Notes: generated by a model not told the origin, from the sequence alone. A stretch of 64,000 bases of DNA from Ruminococcus sp. AF31-8BH (GCF_003460605.1 NZ_QTVN01000008.1:169164-233163), one strand, 5' to 3'; positions 1-9,198 are shown, counted from the stretch's first letter. Numbers and translations: made by a program.

Positions 1-405
1 CAGTGTGGAGAAATCAGCAGAGTATACCATATAATCCGGTGTAATGACAACATATTCATGATGCATTGCTTCAATGCATTCAAGGTTCTCATAGTAAGCT
101 GCGATATCTGTATTATAGATGTCATTTCTCTTGGCAGTATCAGAGAAAAGAATCTGCAGTCTGCCGCTCTTGGAGTTAATATTATAATGACGGCCTGTAC
201 CAATGTGTGAAACAAGTGTACGAGGTTTTTCCTGTACGTAAATCTGGATACGGTCGATGTCACTGTTGCTCAGATTGGAAATCGGGAAGTCGATAACACG
301 ATATCTGCCCAGGAAGGAGAATGCTCCGATTGGACGGTAGTCTTCAAGTCCCTCTACTCTGATATTTTTGGATGATGAGTTTACAATTCCAAATGCCTTA
401 TACAT
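1..405 (-). CDS. glgD: GlgD, glucose-1-phosphate adenylyltransferase regulatory-type subunit (partial)
   Basis: The first 135 codons of a gene read leftward and cut by the window edge. The N-terminus (MYKAFGIVNSS..., then a GRYRVIDFPISNLSNS stretch) is the nucleotidyltransferase fold of the GlgD branch of ADP-glucose pyrophosphorylases. The GGRGSRL-type phosphate loop of GlgC is not present at its N-terminus, as is usual for GlgD, so it is probably the non-catalytic or regulatory partner of GlgC in glycogen synthesis. The ATG lies one base after the stop of glgC, so the two are translationally coupled and probably form a heteromer. Assignment to the family is firm; the partner role is known for the family, not shown here. 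Confidence 0.93.
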   Translation of the reverse strand, partial: MYKAFGIVNSSSKNIRVEGLEDYRPIGAFSFLGRYRVIDFPISNLSNSDIDRIQIYVQEKPRTLVSHIGTGRHYNINSKSGRLQILFSDTAKRNDIYNTDIAAYYENLECIEAMHHEYVVITPDYMVYSADFSTL

Positions 406-406
406 A

Positions 407-1549
407 TTATTCAGCCCCCTTTACACGTTTCGCAATAAGCTCGATGTGCTCGCTGTCTGCACTTCCTACCAGAGCACCCTTGCCTACAGTAATACCGTTG
501 GCAACAAGAGCGCGTACTACAACAGCGCCGTCTTCCACAACAGCACCTGGCATAAGTACACTGTCAATTACTTTGGCACCGGGCCTTACCTTTGCGCCGG
601 TAAAGATAACAGAATTGGTAACTTCACCCTCAATGATACAGCCCTGGGTTATGTATGCATTCTGAATCTTGGCTTCTGTACCGATATACTGCGGAAGGGC
701 AGTTACATCCTCTGTATAGATAGTCCATGTACGGTCACTTAAGTCAAGCTCATTATCTGGGCTGAGAAGATCCATGTTTGCCTCCCAGAGGGAATCAATA
801 GTTCCGACATCCTTCCAGTAGCCTTTGAAGCGGTAAGCAAAAAGCCTCTTGTCATCGCCAAGAAGAGTAGGGATAATATCCTTACCAAAGTCATGGCTGG
901 ACTCCGGATTCTTCATATCTGCAAGGAGAAGCCTGCGAAGAAGCTTCCAGTTAAAAATATAAATACCCATAGAAGCAAGATTGCTCTGTGGTACAGGTGG
1001 TTTCTCAACAAATTCTGTGATACGGTCTGTCTCGCCGTCAGTATTCATAATACCGAAACGGCTGGCTTCTTTAAGAGGAACTTCAATAACTGCAATTGTA
1101 GCATCTGCCTGTCTCTCTTTGTGATAAGCAAGCATCTTGTCATAGTTCATTTTATAAATATGGTCGCCGGAGAGAACAAGAAGATACTCTGGAGCGTATT
1201 GATCTATAAAATCGATATTCTGGGAAATCGCGTCGGCTGTTCCGCGGTATACGTCAAGTCCGGCATCTGCTTTCTCACGGGGCGGAAGTACATATACGCC
1301 ACTGTCCTTGGAATCCAGTCCCCAACGTCTGCCTGCTGCAACATAGCTGTTCAGTTCTACTGACTCATACTGGGTCAGTACGCCGACTACATCAATGCCG
1401 CTGTTGGCGCAGTTACTGAGGGGAAAGTCAACGATACGGTATTTCCCGCCATAGGAAACTGCCGGTTTAGCCACTTTGTTGGTAAGATCGTGAAGACGGC
1501 TGCCACGGCCGCCAGCCAGAATCATTGCTAACATACTGTTCTGTTTCAT
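407..1549 (-). CDS. glgC: Glucose-1-phosphate adenylyltransferase (ADP-glucose pyrophosphorylase)
   Basis: 380 residues, the normal GlgC length. It makes ADP-glucose from ATP and glucose-1-phosphate, the committed step of glycogen synthesis in the cytoplasm. The N-terminus carries the nucleotide-binding loop ([10 protein letters not shown]) followed by [19 protein letters not shown]; the [12 protein letters not shown] segment holds the catalytic Asp; the C-terminal third (from about residue 290, [21 protein letters not shown]...) is a left-handed beta-helix with hexapeptide repeats that serves oligomerisation and allostery. The first gene of a glgC-glgD operon read leftward. A sigma-A type promoter lies upstream on the minus strand. 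Confidence 0.97.
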   Translation of the reverse strand: MKQNSMLAMILAGGRGSRLHDLTNKVAKPAVSYGGKYRIVDFPLSNCANSGIDVVGVLTQYESVELNSYVAAGRRWGLDSKDSGVYVLPPREKADAGLDVYRGTADAISQNIDFIDQYAPEYLLVLSGDHIYKMNYDKMLAYHKERQADATIAVIEVPLKEASRFGIMNTDGETDRITEFVEKPPVPQSNLASMGIYIFNWKLLRRLLLADMKNPESSHDFGKDIIPTLLGDDKRLFAYRFKGYWKDVGTIDSLWEANMDLLSPDNELDLSDRTWTIYTEDVTALPQYIGTEAKIQNAYITQGCIIEGEVTNSVIFTGAKVRPGAKVIDSVLMPGAVVEDGAVVVRALVANGITVGKGALVGSADSEHIELIAKRVKGAE

Positions 1550-1581
1550 GGTGAACCCTCACTTTCATTTCTTTGAGATAT

Positions 1582-1610
1582 ATTATACAATCTTTACACA
1601 AAAAATTCAA
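1582..1610 (-). promoter_or_regulatory. Promoter for glgC-glgD
   Basis: On the minus strand there is TTGAAT, a 17-base spacer and TATAAT, 33 bases upstream of the glgC start codon. The -35 lies inside an A/T-rich inverted repeat (1597-1620) that could also serve as a weak terminator for the small gene upstream. Confidence 0.6.
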
Positions 1611-1660
1611 TTTTTTTGTGCAAAAAAACCGTAAAAATCAGATGAAATTTAGCTGAATTT

Positions 1661-1891
1661 TCATTGGTAATTCTGTAAACTTTTCACAGCATCTATATCT
1701 TCTGAGGTTACTTTCATGTTGGAAGTAAAGGTTTTGCCGTCAGGAGAGGTGATTTGTACTTCGATTATAGTTCCTTCCGGGATTCCGGCTTGCTGTACAG
1801 CTGAAAGAAACTGAGGAAATTTGGGATGTCGTTTGGTAAAGGCACTCCAGAGATTTTTTAGTTCCAGTAATTTCATTGGGTTGATTGCCAT
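1661..1891 (-). CDS. Small protein of unknown function (76 aa)
   Basis: I do not recognise a named family. The protein is soluble, without signal peptide or membrane segment. It opens with MAINPMKLLELKNLW, has a predicted helical first half (ELKNLWSAFTKRHPKFPQFLSAVQQ) and a short strand-rich second half (GTIIEVQITSPDGKTFTSNMKVTSED). A good ribosome binding site (GGAGG, about eight bases upstream of the ATG) supports translation. It sits upstream of glgC on the same strand with a separate promoter between them, so a link to glycogen metabolism is only positional. Confidence 0.7.
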   Translation of the reverse strand: MAINPMKLLELKNLWSAFTKRHPKFPQFLSAVQQAGIPEGTIIEVQITSPDGKTFTSNMKVTSEDIDAVKSLQNYQ

Positions 1892-2135
1892 ATTTTGTTC
1901 CTCCTATCGGGGCTGATTAAGGTTTATTGTTTCGAGCTAAGAATGTGATCCGATACAAAATAGTATATCAGAAAAAAATCATACTGCAAATACTCAGGGG
2001 GAAATTATCACGAATATTTTGGAACTGAACTAACATTCTGGAGCAAATGGAAAAAGAATTTGAGAAATACAACGATCATCCGGTTGAAATGTGAAAAAAT
2101 GTAAAAACAGAAGGAATTTCAGGTAAAATCATGCC
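1892..2135. other. Intergenic stretch between divergent genes
   Basis: It holds the ribosome binding site of the 76-aa gene on the minus strand and otherwise no gene that I can support. A 15-codon open frame at 2047-2094 (MEKEFEKYNDHPVEM) has protein-like composition and may be the tail of a lost gene; I do not call it a gene. Confidence 0.5.
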
Positions 2136-2164
2136 TTGTCCCGGAGTATTATTTCATTTATAAT
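2136..2164 (+). promoter_or_regulatory. Promoter for sdaAB-sdaAA
   Basis: TTGTCC, 17 bases, TATAAT. The -10 is 44 bases upstream of the sdaAB ATG. This is the only well-spaced sigma-A pair upstream of the serine dehydratase genes. Confidence 0.6.
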
Positions 2165-2208
2165 TATAACTATAAGGTTTTATAAAAAACAACAGAAAAG
2201 GATATATT

Positions 2209-2868
2209 ATGAACGTATTTGATATTTTAGGTCCTGTTATGATTGGTCCTTCCAGCTCACACACAGCAGGGGCAGCCAGAATTGGTCTTGTGACCAGGGC
2301 TCTGCTTGGGAAAACTCCGGTGAAGGCGCATATCTTTTTGCACGGTTCCTTTGCGAAAACCTATAAAGGACACGGAACGGATAAGGCACTGGTGGCAGGA
2401 ATCCTGGGGATGCAGACCGATGACGAGCGCATTCGTTTTTCCCTGGATGTAGCGAAGCGGGAAGGCCTGGAAATTCAGATTGAAACCGGAGAACTGGAAG
2501 ATGCCCACCCCAATACGGCGGAAATCACCCTGACAGCCGAAGACGGGGAAAAGGTGTCTTTGCGGGGCAGCAGTATCGGCGGAGGTAATATTCTGATCAC
2601 CCGAGTGAATGGAATGGAGGTTTCCCTTACCGGGCAGAATCCGGCGCTGATCGTTCTTCATAAAGATGCGCCTGGAACCATTGCGGCCGTGACCGAGATC
2701 ATGGCGGAATATGGTGCCAATATCTGCAGCTTCCATCTGGCGCGGGAAGCCAAGGGAGGTCTGGCAGTCATGACCATCGAGAGCGACAGTTGCTTAGGCC
2801 CGGACTTAAATGAGAAGATCAATCAGCTGGAAAATATTTATTCCAGTACTTTGCTTGAGCGCGTTTAA
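2209..2868 (+). CDS. sdaAB: L-serine ammonia-lyase, iron-sulfur-dependent, beta subunit
   Basis: 219 residues. The beta subunit of the two-part 4Fe-4S serine dehydratase that converts L-serine to pyruvate and ammonia. The opening FDILGPVMIGPSSSHTAGAARIG is the family signature, and the C-terminal part (from about residue 148, LIVLHKDAPGTIAAVTEIMAEYGANI) is an ACT domain, thought to bind serine as a regulator. It is followed by sdaAA after 88 bases. The last three codons and the stop overlap the start of a degraded MITE-like element (see 2857-2920), so the extreme C-terminus may be derived from the element, although the protein has full family length. Confidence 0.96.
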   Translation: MNVFDILGPVMIGPSSSHTAGAARIGLVTRALLGKTPVKAHIFLHGSFAKTYKGHGTDKALVAGILGMQTDDERIRFSLDVAKREGLEIQIETGELEDAHPNTAEITLTAEDGEKVSLRGSSIGGGNILITRVNGMEVSLTGQNPALIVLHKDAPGTIAAVTEIMAEYGANICSFHLAREAKGGLAVMTIESDSCLGPDLNEKINQLENIYSSTLLERV

Positions 2869-2920
2869 ATAATCATTTCTGCAATCTGTATGGTTTGTTT
2901 TGTAGCATATTTTGCAGAAG
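2857..2920 (+). mobile_element. Degraded, internally deleted copy of the dispersed MITE-like repeat
   Basis: The bases from 2857 (GAGCGCGTTTAAATAATCAT, continuing TTCTGCAATCTG) match the left end of the full element at 49024, and 2903-2918 (GCATATTTTGCAGAAG) matches the right arm (GCACATCTTGCAGAAA). The middle is missing. The copy lies between the two serine dehydratase subunit genes and covers the sdaAB stop codon. The match is partial, so this is a moderate call. Confidence 0.5.
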
Positions 2921-2956
2921 GTTTAAGCGGAATCGTATGAAAAGGAGACCCTTATC

Positions 2957-3838
2957 GTGGAATTAAACTACCATTCAATAGAAGCCCTGTTAAATGCAGC
3001 TAAAGAAAATAACTGCCGCCTGTCCCAGTTGGTCCTTACTCAGCAGGCAGAGCAGATGGAGCTGCCGGAGCAGGAAATATATGAAAAAATGCGGCAGAAT
3101 TATCAGGTTATGGCATCCTGCATCCAGCCAGGAAGCGCCCCGGACCTGAAAAGTACCAGCGGACTTACCGGCGGCGATGCCTACCGCATGCGTACTGCCG
3201 TAGAACAGGGGAAAAACCTGACCGGCCCTCTTCTTGGCGGCGCTCTCTACCGTGCCCTTGCAGTATCGGAATTAAATGCTTCCATGGGAAGAATCGTGGC
3301 GGCGCCTACAGCCGGAAGCTGCGGAATCGTGCCGGCAGCAGTGCTGACCATGCAGGAGCAGTACAAGCTTACAGAGAGGGAATGCGTCATGTCCCTTTTT
3401 ACTGCATCCGCAGTGGGAATGGTAATCGCCAATAATGCTTCCCTTGCAGGAGCCCAGGGCGGCTGCCAGGCAGAGTGCGGCTCTGCTTCCGCTATGGCGG
3501 CAGCTGCAATCGTGGAACTGGCTGGCGGTGCCCCGGACATGATCGGTTCTGCAATTGCCACAGCGCTGAAAAATATTCTGGGCCTTGTATGTGACCCGGT
3601 AGCAGGCCTTGTGGAAATTCCCTGCATCAAGCGAAACGCCTCCGGAGTGGCTGGCGCTTTCGTGGCAGCTGAGCTTGCCCTTGCAGGAATCCGAAGTGCC
3701 ATTCCGGCAGATGAAGTAATCTGGTCTATGAAAAAGGTGGGAGATGTTATGCCTGCCGCCCTGAAGGAAACTGCCGAAGGCGGCCTTGCCGCCACCCCAA
3801 CCGGAAAAATGCTGCACGGGCAGGTATTTGGGGAGTAA
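2957..3838 (+). CDS. sdaAA: L-serine ammonia-lyase, iron-sulfur-dependent, alpha subunit
   Basis: 293 residues, starting at a GTG preceded by AAAGGAG. The alpha subunit carries the catalytic centre and, in this family, the cysteines of the 4Fe-4S cluster. Visible hallmarks are the Gly/Ala-rich GRIVAAPTAGSCGIVPAAVL segment, the SLAGAQGGCQAECGSASAMAA stretch with two cysteines, and the VCDPVAGLVEIPCIKRN signature. Together with sdaAB it gives pyruvate from serine. A cyuA-type cysteine desulfidase, which belongs to a related fold family, lies 8 kb downstream. Confidence 0.96.
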   Translation: MELNYHSIEALLNAAKENNCRLSQLVLTQQAEQMELPEQEIYEKMRQNYQVMASCIQPGSAPDLKSTSGLTGGDAYRMRTAVEQGKNLTGPLLGGALYRALAVSELNASMGRIVAAPTAGSCGIVPAAVLTMQEQYKLTERECVMSLFTASAVGMVIANNASLAGAQGGCQAECGSASAMAAAAIVELAGGAPDMIGSAIATALKNILGLVCDPVAGLVEIPCIKRNASGVAGAFVAAELALAGIRSAIPADEVIWSMKKVGDVMPAALKETAEGGLAATPTGKMLHGQVFGE

Positions 3839-3944
3839 AACCGAAAAAGCACACAGGGAAATATTGCAAAATGTTAAAAAACTGTTCCAAAAATTACAAA
3901 AGTATGTTATCCTTTATTCATAAAATTTTTACAGGGTGACGGAA

Positions 3945-5168
3945 ATGAGAAAGAATTCGAAAGAAAATACGAAGGAACAGGAAATCCCATATTCGTATCT
4001 GATAGATAATATAAAGATATTGCTGATATTTCTTGTTGTTTTTAACCATATTATAGCGTTCCAGCTGGTGAAAGAGGACGAAGTCGTCCGCTTCATCTGG
4101 TACGGAATCACCATATTCCACATGCCGGCTTTTATTTTTGTTTCCGGATATCTTTCCAAGAAGCCGCAGGACGTATTAAAGAACGTGAAGAACCTGCTGA
4201 TTCCCTATATTCTGGGCTACACGCTCACATGGGCGTCACAGATCTGGCTGGGAAACCGCATGGATTTCGAGCTGCTCAGACCATCCGGAACCGTTATGTG
4301 GTATGTGCTGGCGCTGTTTGCCTACCGCCTCACCATTGAGGCATTTGGCAGAATCCGTTTTATTGTGCCTCTCAGCATTGTTTTTGCACTGTGGACAGGA
4401 ACCAGGGCAGAGTTCAGTACCTTTTTATCAGCGTCCCGAATCGTAGTATTTTTCCCGTTCTTTGCAGCGGGCTATTTGTGGAAAAGTGAATACACCAGGG
4501 CAATCCGTAAGTTTAAAGGCAAGATCGTAATACCGCTGTTTGCATTTATCCTTCTGTTTGTTGCCACCAATTACATGATCGGCAACAATATTCCGGTAGC
4601 CATTTTCCGCGGAAATCATTCCTATCTGGGAAGCGGCATGGACGATGTGGAAGGAATGGTAGTAAGGGGAATGATGTACCTGATTTCCTTTATTATTATT
4701 TTTGCACTGCTGGTACTGATGCCAGACAAACGCCATCCTTTCATTTTCCTTGGAAGAAACACAATGGGAATCTATTTCTTCCACTATCCGATCATGATCG
4801 TGATGAACGGACTTTTGATCCTGAAGCTTCCGCAGCTTCTGAATGTGTGGTCTTTACTTGGCGTTTCCCTGATATTTGTGCTGGTTCTGGGATGTCCGCC
4901 AGTGAACTGGCTGTATAATAATGTGCTCAGCCTGCTTACCTTCCTTATTTTCAAAAGAGAAAAGAAAGAAGAGGAGGACGAAGAAGTACTGGAAGATGAG
5001 TACGACAACAAAAATCAGGAAGATAAATTTGCAAAGCTTGCAGAACGGCGAATGGCAATTGATGAGCTTGCCGCCATGCTGGACGCAGAAGACAGTGAAG
5101 AACATAAAGAGTATGAGCAACATGAATTGTATGAAGAGCATGAAGAACACGAAGAAGGACAGTCCTGA
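3945..5168 (+). CDS. Membrane acyltransferase (acyltransferase 3 / OafA-like) with acidic tail
   Basis: About ten hydrophobic segments and the opening DNIKILLIFLVVFNHII (family: D.lk.laillVv..H) place it in acyltransferase family 3, integral membrane enzymes that O-acylate surface glycans or lipids. I chose the ATG at 3945 because AGGGTGA lies six bases upstream; an upstream in-frame GTG (3936) overlaps that ribosome binding site. The last 80 residues are a highly charged cytoplasmic tail rich in Glu, with repeated EH/EHEE units, which is not part of the family core. First gene of a cluster with the CDP-polyol-like genes that follow, which suggests that it decorates the same polymer. The substrate is unknown. 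Confidence 0.88.
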   Translation: MRKNSKENTKEQEIPYSYLIDNIKILLIFLVVFNHIIAFQLVKEDEVVRFIWYGITIFHMPAFIFVSGYLSKKPQDVLKNVKNLLIPYILGYTLTWASQIWLGNRMDFELLRPSGTVMWYVLALFAYRLTIEAFGRIRFIVPLSIVFALWTGTRAEFSTFLSASRIVVFFPFFAAGYLWKSEYTRAIRKFKGKIVIPLFAFILLFVATNYMIGNNIPVAIFRGNHSYLGSGMDDVEGMVVRGMMYLISFIIIFALLVLMPDKRHPFIFLGRNTMGIYFFHYPIMIVMNGLLILKLPQLLNVWSLLGVSLIFVLVLGCPPVNWLYNNVLSLLTFLIFKREKKEEEDEEVLEDEYDNKNQEDKFAKLAERRMAIDELAAMLDAEDSEEHKEYEQHELYEEHEEHEEGQS

Positions 5169-5200
5169 CGGATTGTCTTTCTTTGACAGGAGAGAATATT

Positions 5201-6532
5201 ATGAAGCGAGTGATCACTTATGGAACCTTTGATCTGTTTCACGAGGGCCATTATAATATTTTAAAAAGAGCCAAAGCGCTGGGCGATTATCTGATCGTGG
5301 GTGTAACCAGCGAGAGTTATGACATTGAGCGCGGCAAGCTGAATGTGCGCGACAGTCTTCTGAAAAGAATTGAAAACGTGCGGCGCACCGGTTTTGCAGA
5401 CGAGATTATCATAGAAGAGTATCAGGGACAGAAGCTCAGTGATATTATTAAGTACAAGGTGGATCTGCTTGTGCTCGGCTCTGACTGGCGGGGCAAATTT
5501 GATTATCTGAAGGATTACTGCGATGTGAAGTATCTGGAGCGGACCAAGAACATTTCCAGCACCAAGCTTCGGGGCGAAGGAAGCACCTACACGGTAGGCG
5601 TGGTTACAGATGACGATGAGGACAGTGGTATTGTATGGGAGACGAAATATGTCAGCGGTCTTCATGTAGAATGTGTTTTTTCCGAGAATGAAGATGCGGC
5701 CAGGTCCTTCTGCGACAAATACGAGCTGGATTCCTACTACTGTGTGGAAGCCCAGACCAGCGAATGGGAGCCAGGCTTTGACTGCTTTTTGTCTCAGGTA
5801 GATATTGTATATATTAAGACAGAGCAGGCGAAGCGGGAGCTTTATATCAGGAAGGCTTTGGAGAGCGGAAAGCATGTGATCAGCGATGCTCCTATGACTG
5901 GGAACAAGGAGAAGCTGAAGGAGCTTTTCGCCCTTGCTGCGAAGAACAAGGTGCTGCTGGTTGAGAAGATTACGCTGGTTTATCTGCGTGCCTTTAATCA
6001 GCTGGTATGGCAGACCCACAGTGCTCTTGTGGGTGAGATCGTAAGTGTGAAATGTTCCATTTCCCAGGATCACTTTGAAGGCGGCAGAAGCTTTTCGGAG
6101 ACGGCGGTGCAGCCATTGTGTGCGATCATCAAGATCCTTGGGAAAAATTATCTGGAAGTAAAATCCAATGTGGTGAAGGATAAAGCGGGAAATTGTATTT
6201 ATGATATGATCACCATGCGGTATCCAGATGCCCTTGCCACCATTGAAATCGGTACCACAGTAGATGTGGAGGATGAGTTTGTGGTGATCGGTACCAAAGG
6301 CCGTGTGACCATTCCCAATGACTGGTGGAACACCGGATATTTCGAAGCGAAGATCGATGACAGCAAGGGACTGAAACGATACTGCTTTAACTTTGAGGGC
6401 AACGGGCTTCGGTACCTTCTGCAGGAACTGCTGATTATGATTAGTGACGAGAGAACAGAATGCACCCGTCTTTTCAATGAGGAATCTGAGACGCTGGCGG
6501 ACATTCTGGAAATAATAAATCAGAGGGGATAA
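5201..6532 (+). CDS. Fusion: cytidylyltransferase (TagD-like) plus Gfo/Idh/MocA-like oxidoreductase
   Basis: 443 residues. Residues 1-130 are a nucleotidyltransferase of the TagD type: GTFDLFHEGHYNILKRAK contains the HxGH active site and the ISSTKLR stretch is the ISTT-like motif; such enzymes couple CTP to glycerol-3-phosphate or a similar phosphate. From about residue 135 (TVGVVTDDDEDSG) a divergent Gfo/Idh/MocA oxidoreductase follows, with EKITLVYLRAFNQL at the position of the family's EKP motif. The start is ATG at 5201 with AGGAGAG upstream; a TTG at 5183 would overlap that site. Combined reductase and cytidylyltransferase in one chain resembles the logic of Bcs1/TarIJ, which reduce a keto-sugar phosphate and activate the polyol phosphate. 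That the product is a CDP-polyol is inference. Confidence 0.85.
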   Translation: MKRVITYGTFDLFHEGHYNILKRAKALGDYLIVGVTSESYDIERGKLNVRDSLLKRIENVRRTGFADEIIIEEYQGQKLSDIIKYKVDLLVLGSDWRGKFDYLKDYCDVKYLERTKNISSTKLRGEGSTYTVGVVTDDDEDSGIVWETKYVSGLHVECVFSENEDAARSFCDKYELDSYYCVEAQTSEWEPGFDCFLSQVDIVYIKTEQAKRELYIRKALESGKHVISDAPMTGNKEKLKELFALAAKNKVLLVEKITLVYLRAFNQLVWQTHSALVGEIVSVKCSISQDHFEGGRSFSETAVQPLCAIIKILGKNYLEVKSNVVKDKAGNCIYDMITMRYPDALATIEIGTTVDVEDEFVVIGTKGRVTIPNDWWNTGYFEAKIDDSKGLKRYCFNFEGNGLRYLLQELLIMISDERTECTRLFNEESETLADILEIINQRG

Positions 6533-6534
6533 AA

Positions 6535-9183
6535 ATGACAGAGAAACAGGAACGTCTGTTGCAGCTTTTGGGCGAGTTTGCCCGGATCTGCAGGGAAAAT
6601 GATCTGAAATACGTGACTGCGGAAAAGACGGCTCTTGGCGTGATGCAAAGAGGCGGCTTCCTTCCGGGAGACGATACGGTGACTGTTTATATGCCGGCAG
6701 AGGACTGGCATAAGCTGATGAATCTGGCAGGAACTGTGCTTGAGGCAAACCGCACTCTTTTGTGCCTGGAAAGTGACAGCAGCTTCGGCAGTGTTGGTGC
6801 GGCATATGCATCTACGGACCGCTGTGCCCTGCGCAGGCATCAGATTATGGGAAACGGATGTGCAGGAGAGCGCATTGATGTGTTTTTGCTGGACCCTGTT
6901 TCAGCGGATAAGGAAGAATATGAGAAATATTGTGCCGATTTGATGTTATATGCAGATCTTGCAGACCCGGGGCAGGTGTACGGCGACCGATGGGAAATTT
7001 CCGGGGCTGCCTATAAACGGGGGCTTCTTTCCTGTCAGGTTACGGGGAAAGACCGCGTGCTGAAGAAGCTGGAAGAGAATTTGCAGGTGCATGAAACAGA
7101 AGAATGCCCGCGCTATGCGGTGCGCTCAGGGGAGGTTCCTTTCCTTTTGGAAAAGGATATGCTTTTTCCTGCAAAAGAAAAAGATTTCCAGGGCATTCCG
7201 GTAATGGTGCCGGGGCAGATCTGCCAGTATCTCATAGAATGGTATGGAGATGAATGGTCCTGTTTTTCAGATTATGAAAAGCCGGAATCCCAGGAAATGG
7301 CTGAGGTAGAGGGTTTGTCAGATCAGGAGTTTCGCCAGGATTATATGCCAGGTATCCGCAAGGGAAAGCTTCTGAGATCCTGTACCGGACAAAAAGTACA
7401 CGTTTTGTCCAGTGCCAAAAAGGAACATCAGCTGAGGGAGAACAATGCTCAGATTCTGGGAAGTGACACGAAAATGGCGCTGGAAAACCAGATCCAGAAG
7501 TGCGGACAGAGCATAAAGAGCCTTCTGGAACAGCAGGATTTCCAGAAATTAAGCGAAATTTTTTCGGAATATTACAAGGTACAGTTGAGCGAAGAGTTTA
7601 TTGGACGAAAAGCTCTTAAAGGGCTTTATGAATTTTATCATCCTGTGCTGATGGAGATTGGTGCGGAGAATTTTTATGCGGCAGTGCTTACGCTTGTGTA
7701 TAAGGAGCAGATCGGCAGAGCGAAAAGACTGCTGGAGATTCGGGAACAGACAGGTGCGCTCTCCCCGGAAGCGGCACAGCTGAAGGCAAATCTGGAGATT
7801 TTTGAAAAAGCAGTATCTGATTATGAGTGCAGGCATTTCCAGGAGGCGGAGGATGCACTGGAGCCGCTTTTGGAGCGCTATCCCAAGGTTCCGGGCTTTA
7901 TGAAACTGAAGAGCCGCTTCCTTATGGAACATGCCCGCAATGGAATTGAGCGGGTGGAAGCGGAGCTTTATATGGATGAAGCCTTGCGTATTTTCCCGGA
8001 GGACGGATATTTCCTGAAATACAAAGGGGAACTGCAATGGATGCTGGGAAAATGTGCGGATGCGCTGGAAATTTTCGCAGATGCCCGTGAGCACACGGAC
8101 AATCAGGTGGTTCTGCATGAACTGGACCAGTTCCTGACACCATACTGTAAGGAAACCGTCAATACCTGTCAGATGCTTCTGGACGCCGGACAAAAAGACG
8201 GGGCAAAGAGGCTGATTGAGCTTTGGGGCAGGCTTTTGCCGGGAAATCTGCGGATTCAGGAGTGCTATGACCTGGTTCGCGTCAGCACGGCGAAGACCTA
8301 TACAGAGATGGAAGCCGTGGCTGAGAAAATTATGGAACAGATTCAGAAGGATGGAAGGGGTGCGTCTGGCGCGGAGAAGGGCAAGGAACGTTACAGAGCT
8401 GCCCTGACCAGAGCATGGGAGCGTCTGGGCTATCCCAAAGAACTAGCGCAGATTCGCACAGATCTTATTTTTACCAAAGAGACTGGTGATATGGAGTGGC
8501 TGGCGGAGAAAGCCAAGGACTGCCAGATCCGCAAGGAGAAACGTGCCCAGGTATATAAGCTGATCGGTGATATCAAAAGAAAACAGGGCCAGACAGATGC
8601 GGCCTTTGACAATTATAAGAAAGCAGTGGACTGCGGCGGAAAAGGTTATGTGAACATTGAGCTTTACCGGATCTTTTTCGCAGATTTTCTGGAAGGCAGC
8701 AAACGGGCTGCGGCATACGCAAAGGTTCTGGATGCTTCCGAATATCTGGATCACTGGCTGGGCAGATATGGAAGCACAGAGGAGCTGCAGCAGCTTGTGA
8801 AGGAACTGGCCGGAAATAGTCAGTATCTGAAGATCGCAAAGGAGAATCACCTGGAAAAAACGGTGCCGCAGACCGCGGAGCAGGAAAACAGAAAAGAAAG
8901 CTATCTGGACCGCAGCTGGGATTATGTGAAATTCTGCGCGTCCAAGATCGCTCTTGAGAAAGAATACCTGGAAAACAAAGATTGTATCATTAATTTATAT
9001 AAGAATAAAGACTATCCGGCTCTTGAGAAGATGTTTGCCCGGTATACAGAGGCAACGGTGAAGAGCATGGAAACGGATGAGGTTTTTGTTCCGGACGAGG
9101 AACTGCAGCATATTTTTGTGGATGTGCTGGAGAAAACCGGAAATGTGAAGCTGAAAAAGAAAGTGGAAAAATACTGGAAATAA
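6535..9183 (+). CDS. Large LicD-like protein with helical-repeat (TPR-like) C-terminal region
   Basis: 882 residues, two bases after the fusion gene. The N-terminal 120 residues follow the LicD pattern (family [20 protein letters not shown]) as KTALGVMQRGGFLPGDD followed by TVTVYM, so the Gly-Phe-x-Pro and an Asp pair remain but the third Asp is missing. LicD enzymes move phosphocholine, phosphoribitol or phosphoglycerol from a CDP carrier to a glycan. From about residue 300 to the end the chain is mostly amphipathic helices of TPR type (ALRIFPEDGYFLKYKGELQW, KLIGDIKRKQGQTDAAFDNY). No signal peptide or membrane segment. Whether it is an active transferase or a scaffold is open. Confidence 0.7.
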   Translation: MTEKQERLLQLLGEFARICRENDLKYVTAEKTALGVMQRGGFLPGDDTVTVYMPAEDWHKLMNLAGTVLEANRTLLCLESDSSFGSVGAAYASTDRCALRRHQIMGNGCAGERIDVFLLDPVSADKEEYEKYCADLMLYADLADPGQVYGDRWEISGAAYKRGLLSCQVTGKDRVLKKLEENLQVHETEECPRYAVRSGEVPFLLEKDMLFPAKEKDFQGIPVMVPGQICQYLIEWYGDEWSCFSDYEKPESQEMAEVEGLSDQEFRQDYMPGIRKGKLLRSCTGQKVHVLSSAKKEHQLRENNAQILGSDTKMALENQIQKCGQSIKSLLEQQDFQKLSEIFSEYYKVQLSEEFIGRKALKGLYEFYHPVLMEIGAENFYAAVLTLVYKEQIGRAKRLLEIREQTGALSPEAAQLKANLEIFEKAVSDYECRHFQEAEDALEPLLERYPKVPGFMKLKSRFLMEHARNGIERVEAELYMDEALRIFPEDGYFLKYKGELQWMLGKCADALEIFADAREHTDNQVVLHELDQFLTPYCKETVNTCQMLLDAGQKDGAKRLIELWGRLLPGNLRIQECYDLVRVSTAKTYTEMEAVAEKIMEQIQKDGRGASGAEKGKERYRAALTRAWERLGYPKELAQIRTDLIFTKETGDMEWLAEKAKDCQIRKEKRAQVYKLIGDIKRKQGQTDAAFDNYKKAVDCGGKGYVNIELYRIFFADFLEGSKRAAAYAKVLDASEYLDHWLGRYGSTEELQQLVKELAGNSQYLKIAKENHLEKTVPQTAEQENRKESYLDRSWDYVKFCASKIALEKEYLENKDCIINLYKNKDYPALEKMFARYTEATVKSMETDEVFVPDEELQHIFVDVLEKTGNVKLKKKVEKYWK

Positions 9184-9198
9184 AGAAAGGCAGACCAA

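Noticed and set aside
2047..2094. 15-codon open frame MEKEFEKYNDHPVEM
   Set aside because: Too short and without a clear ribosome binding site; could be the tail of a lost gene but this cannot be supported.
5261..6811. 516-codon open frame on the minus strand
   Set aside because: It covers the cytidylyltransferase fusion gene in antisense, without a ribosome binding site or recognisable motifs.
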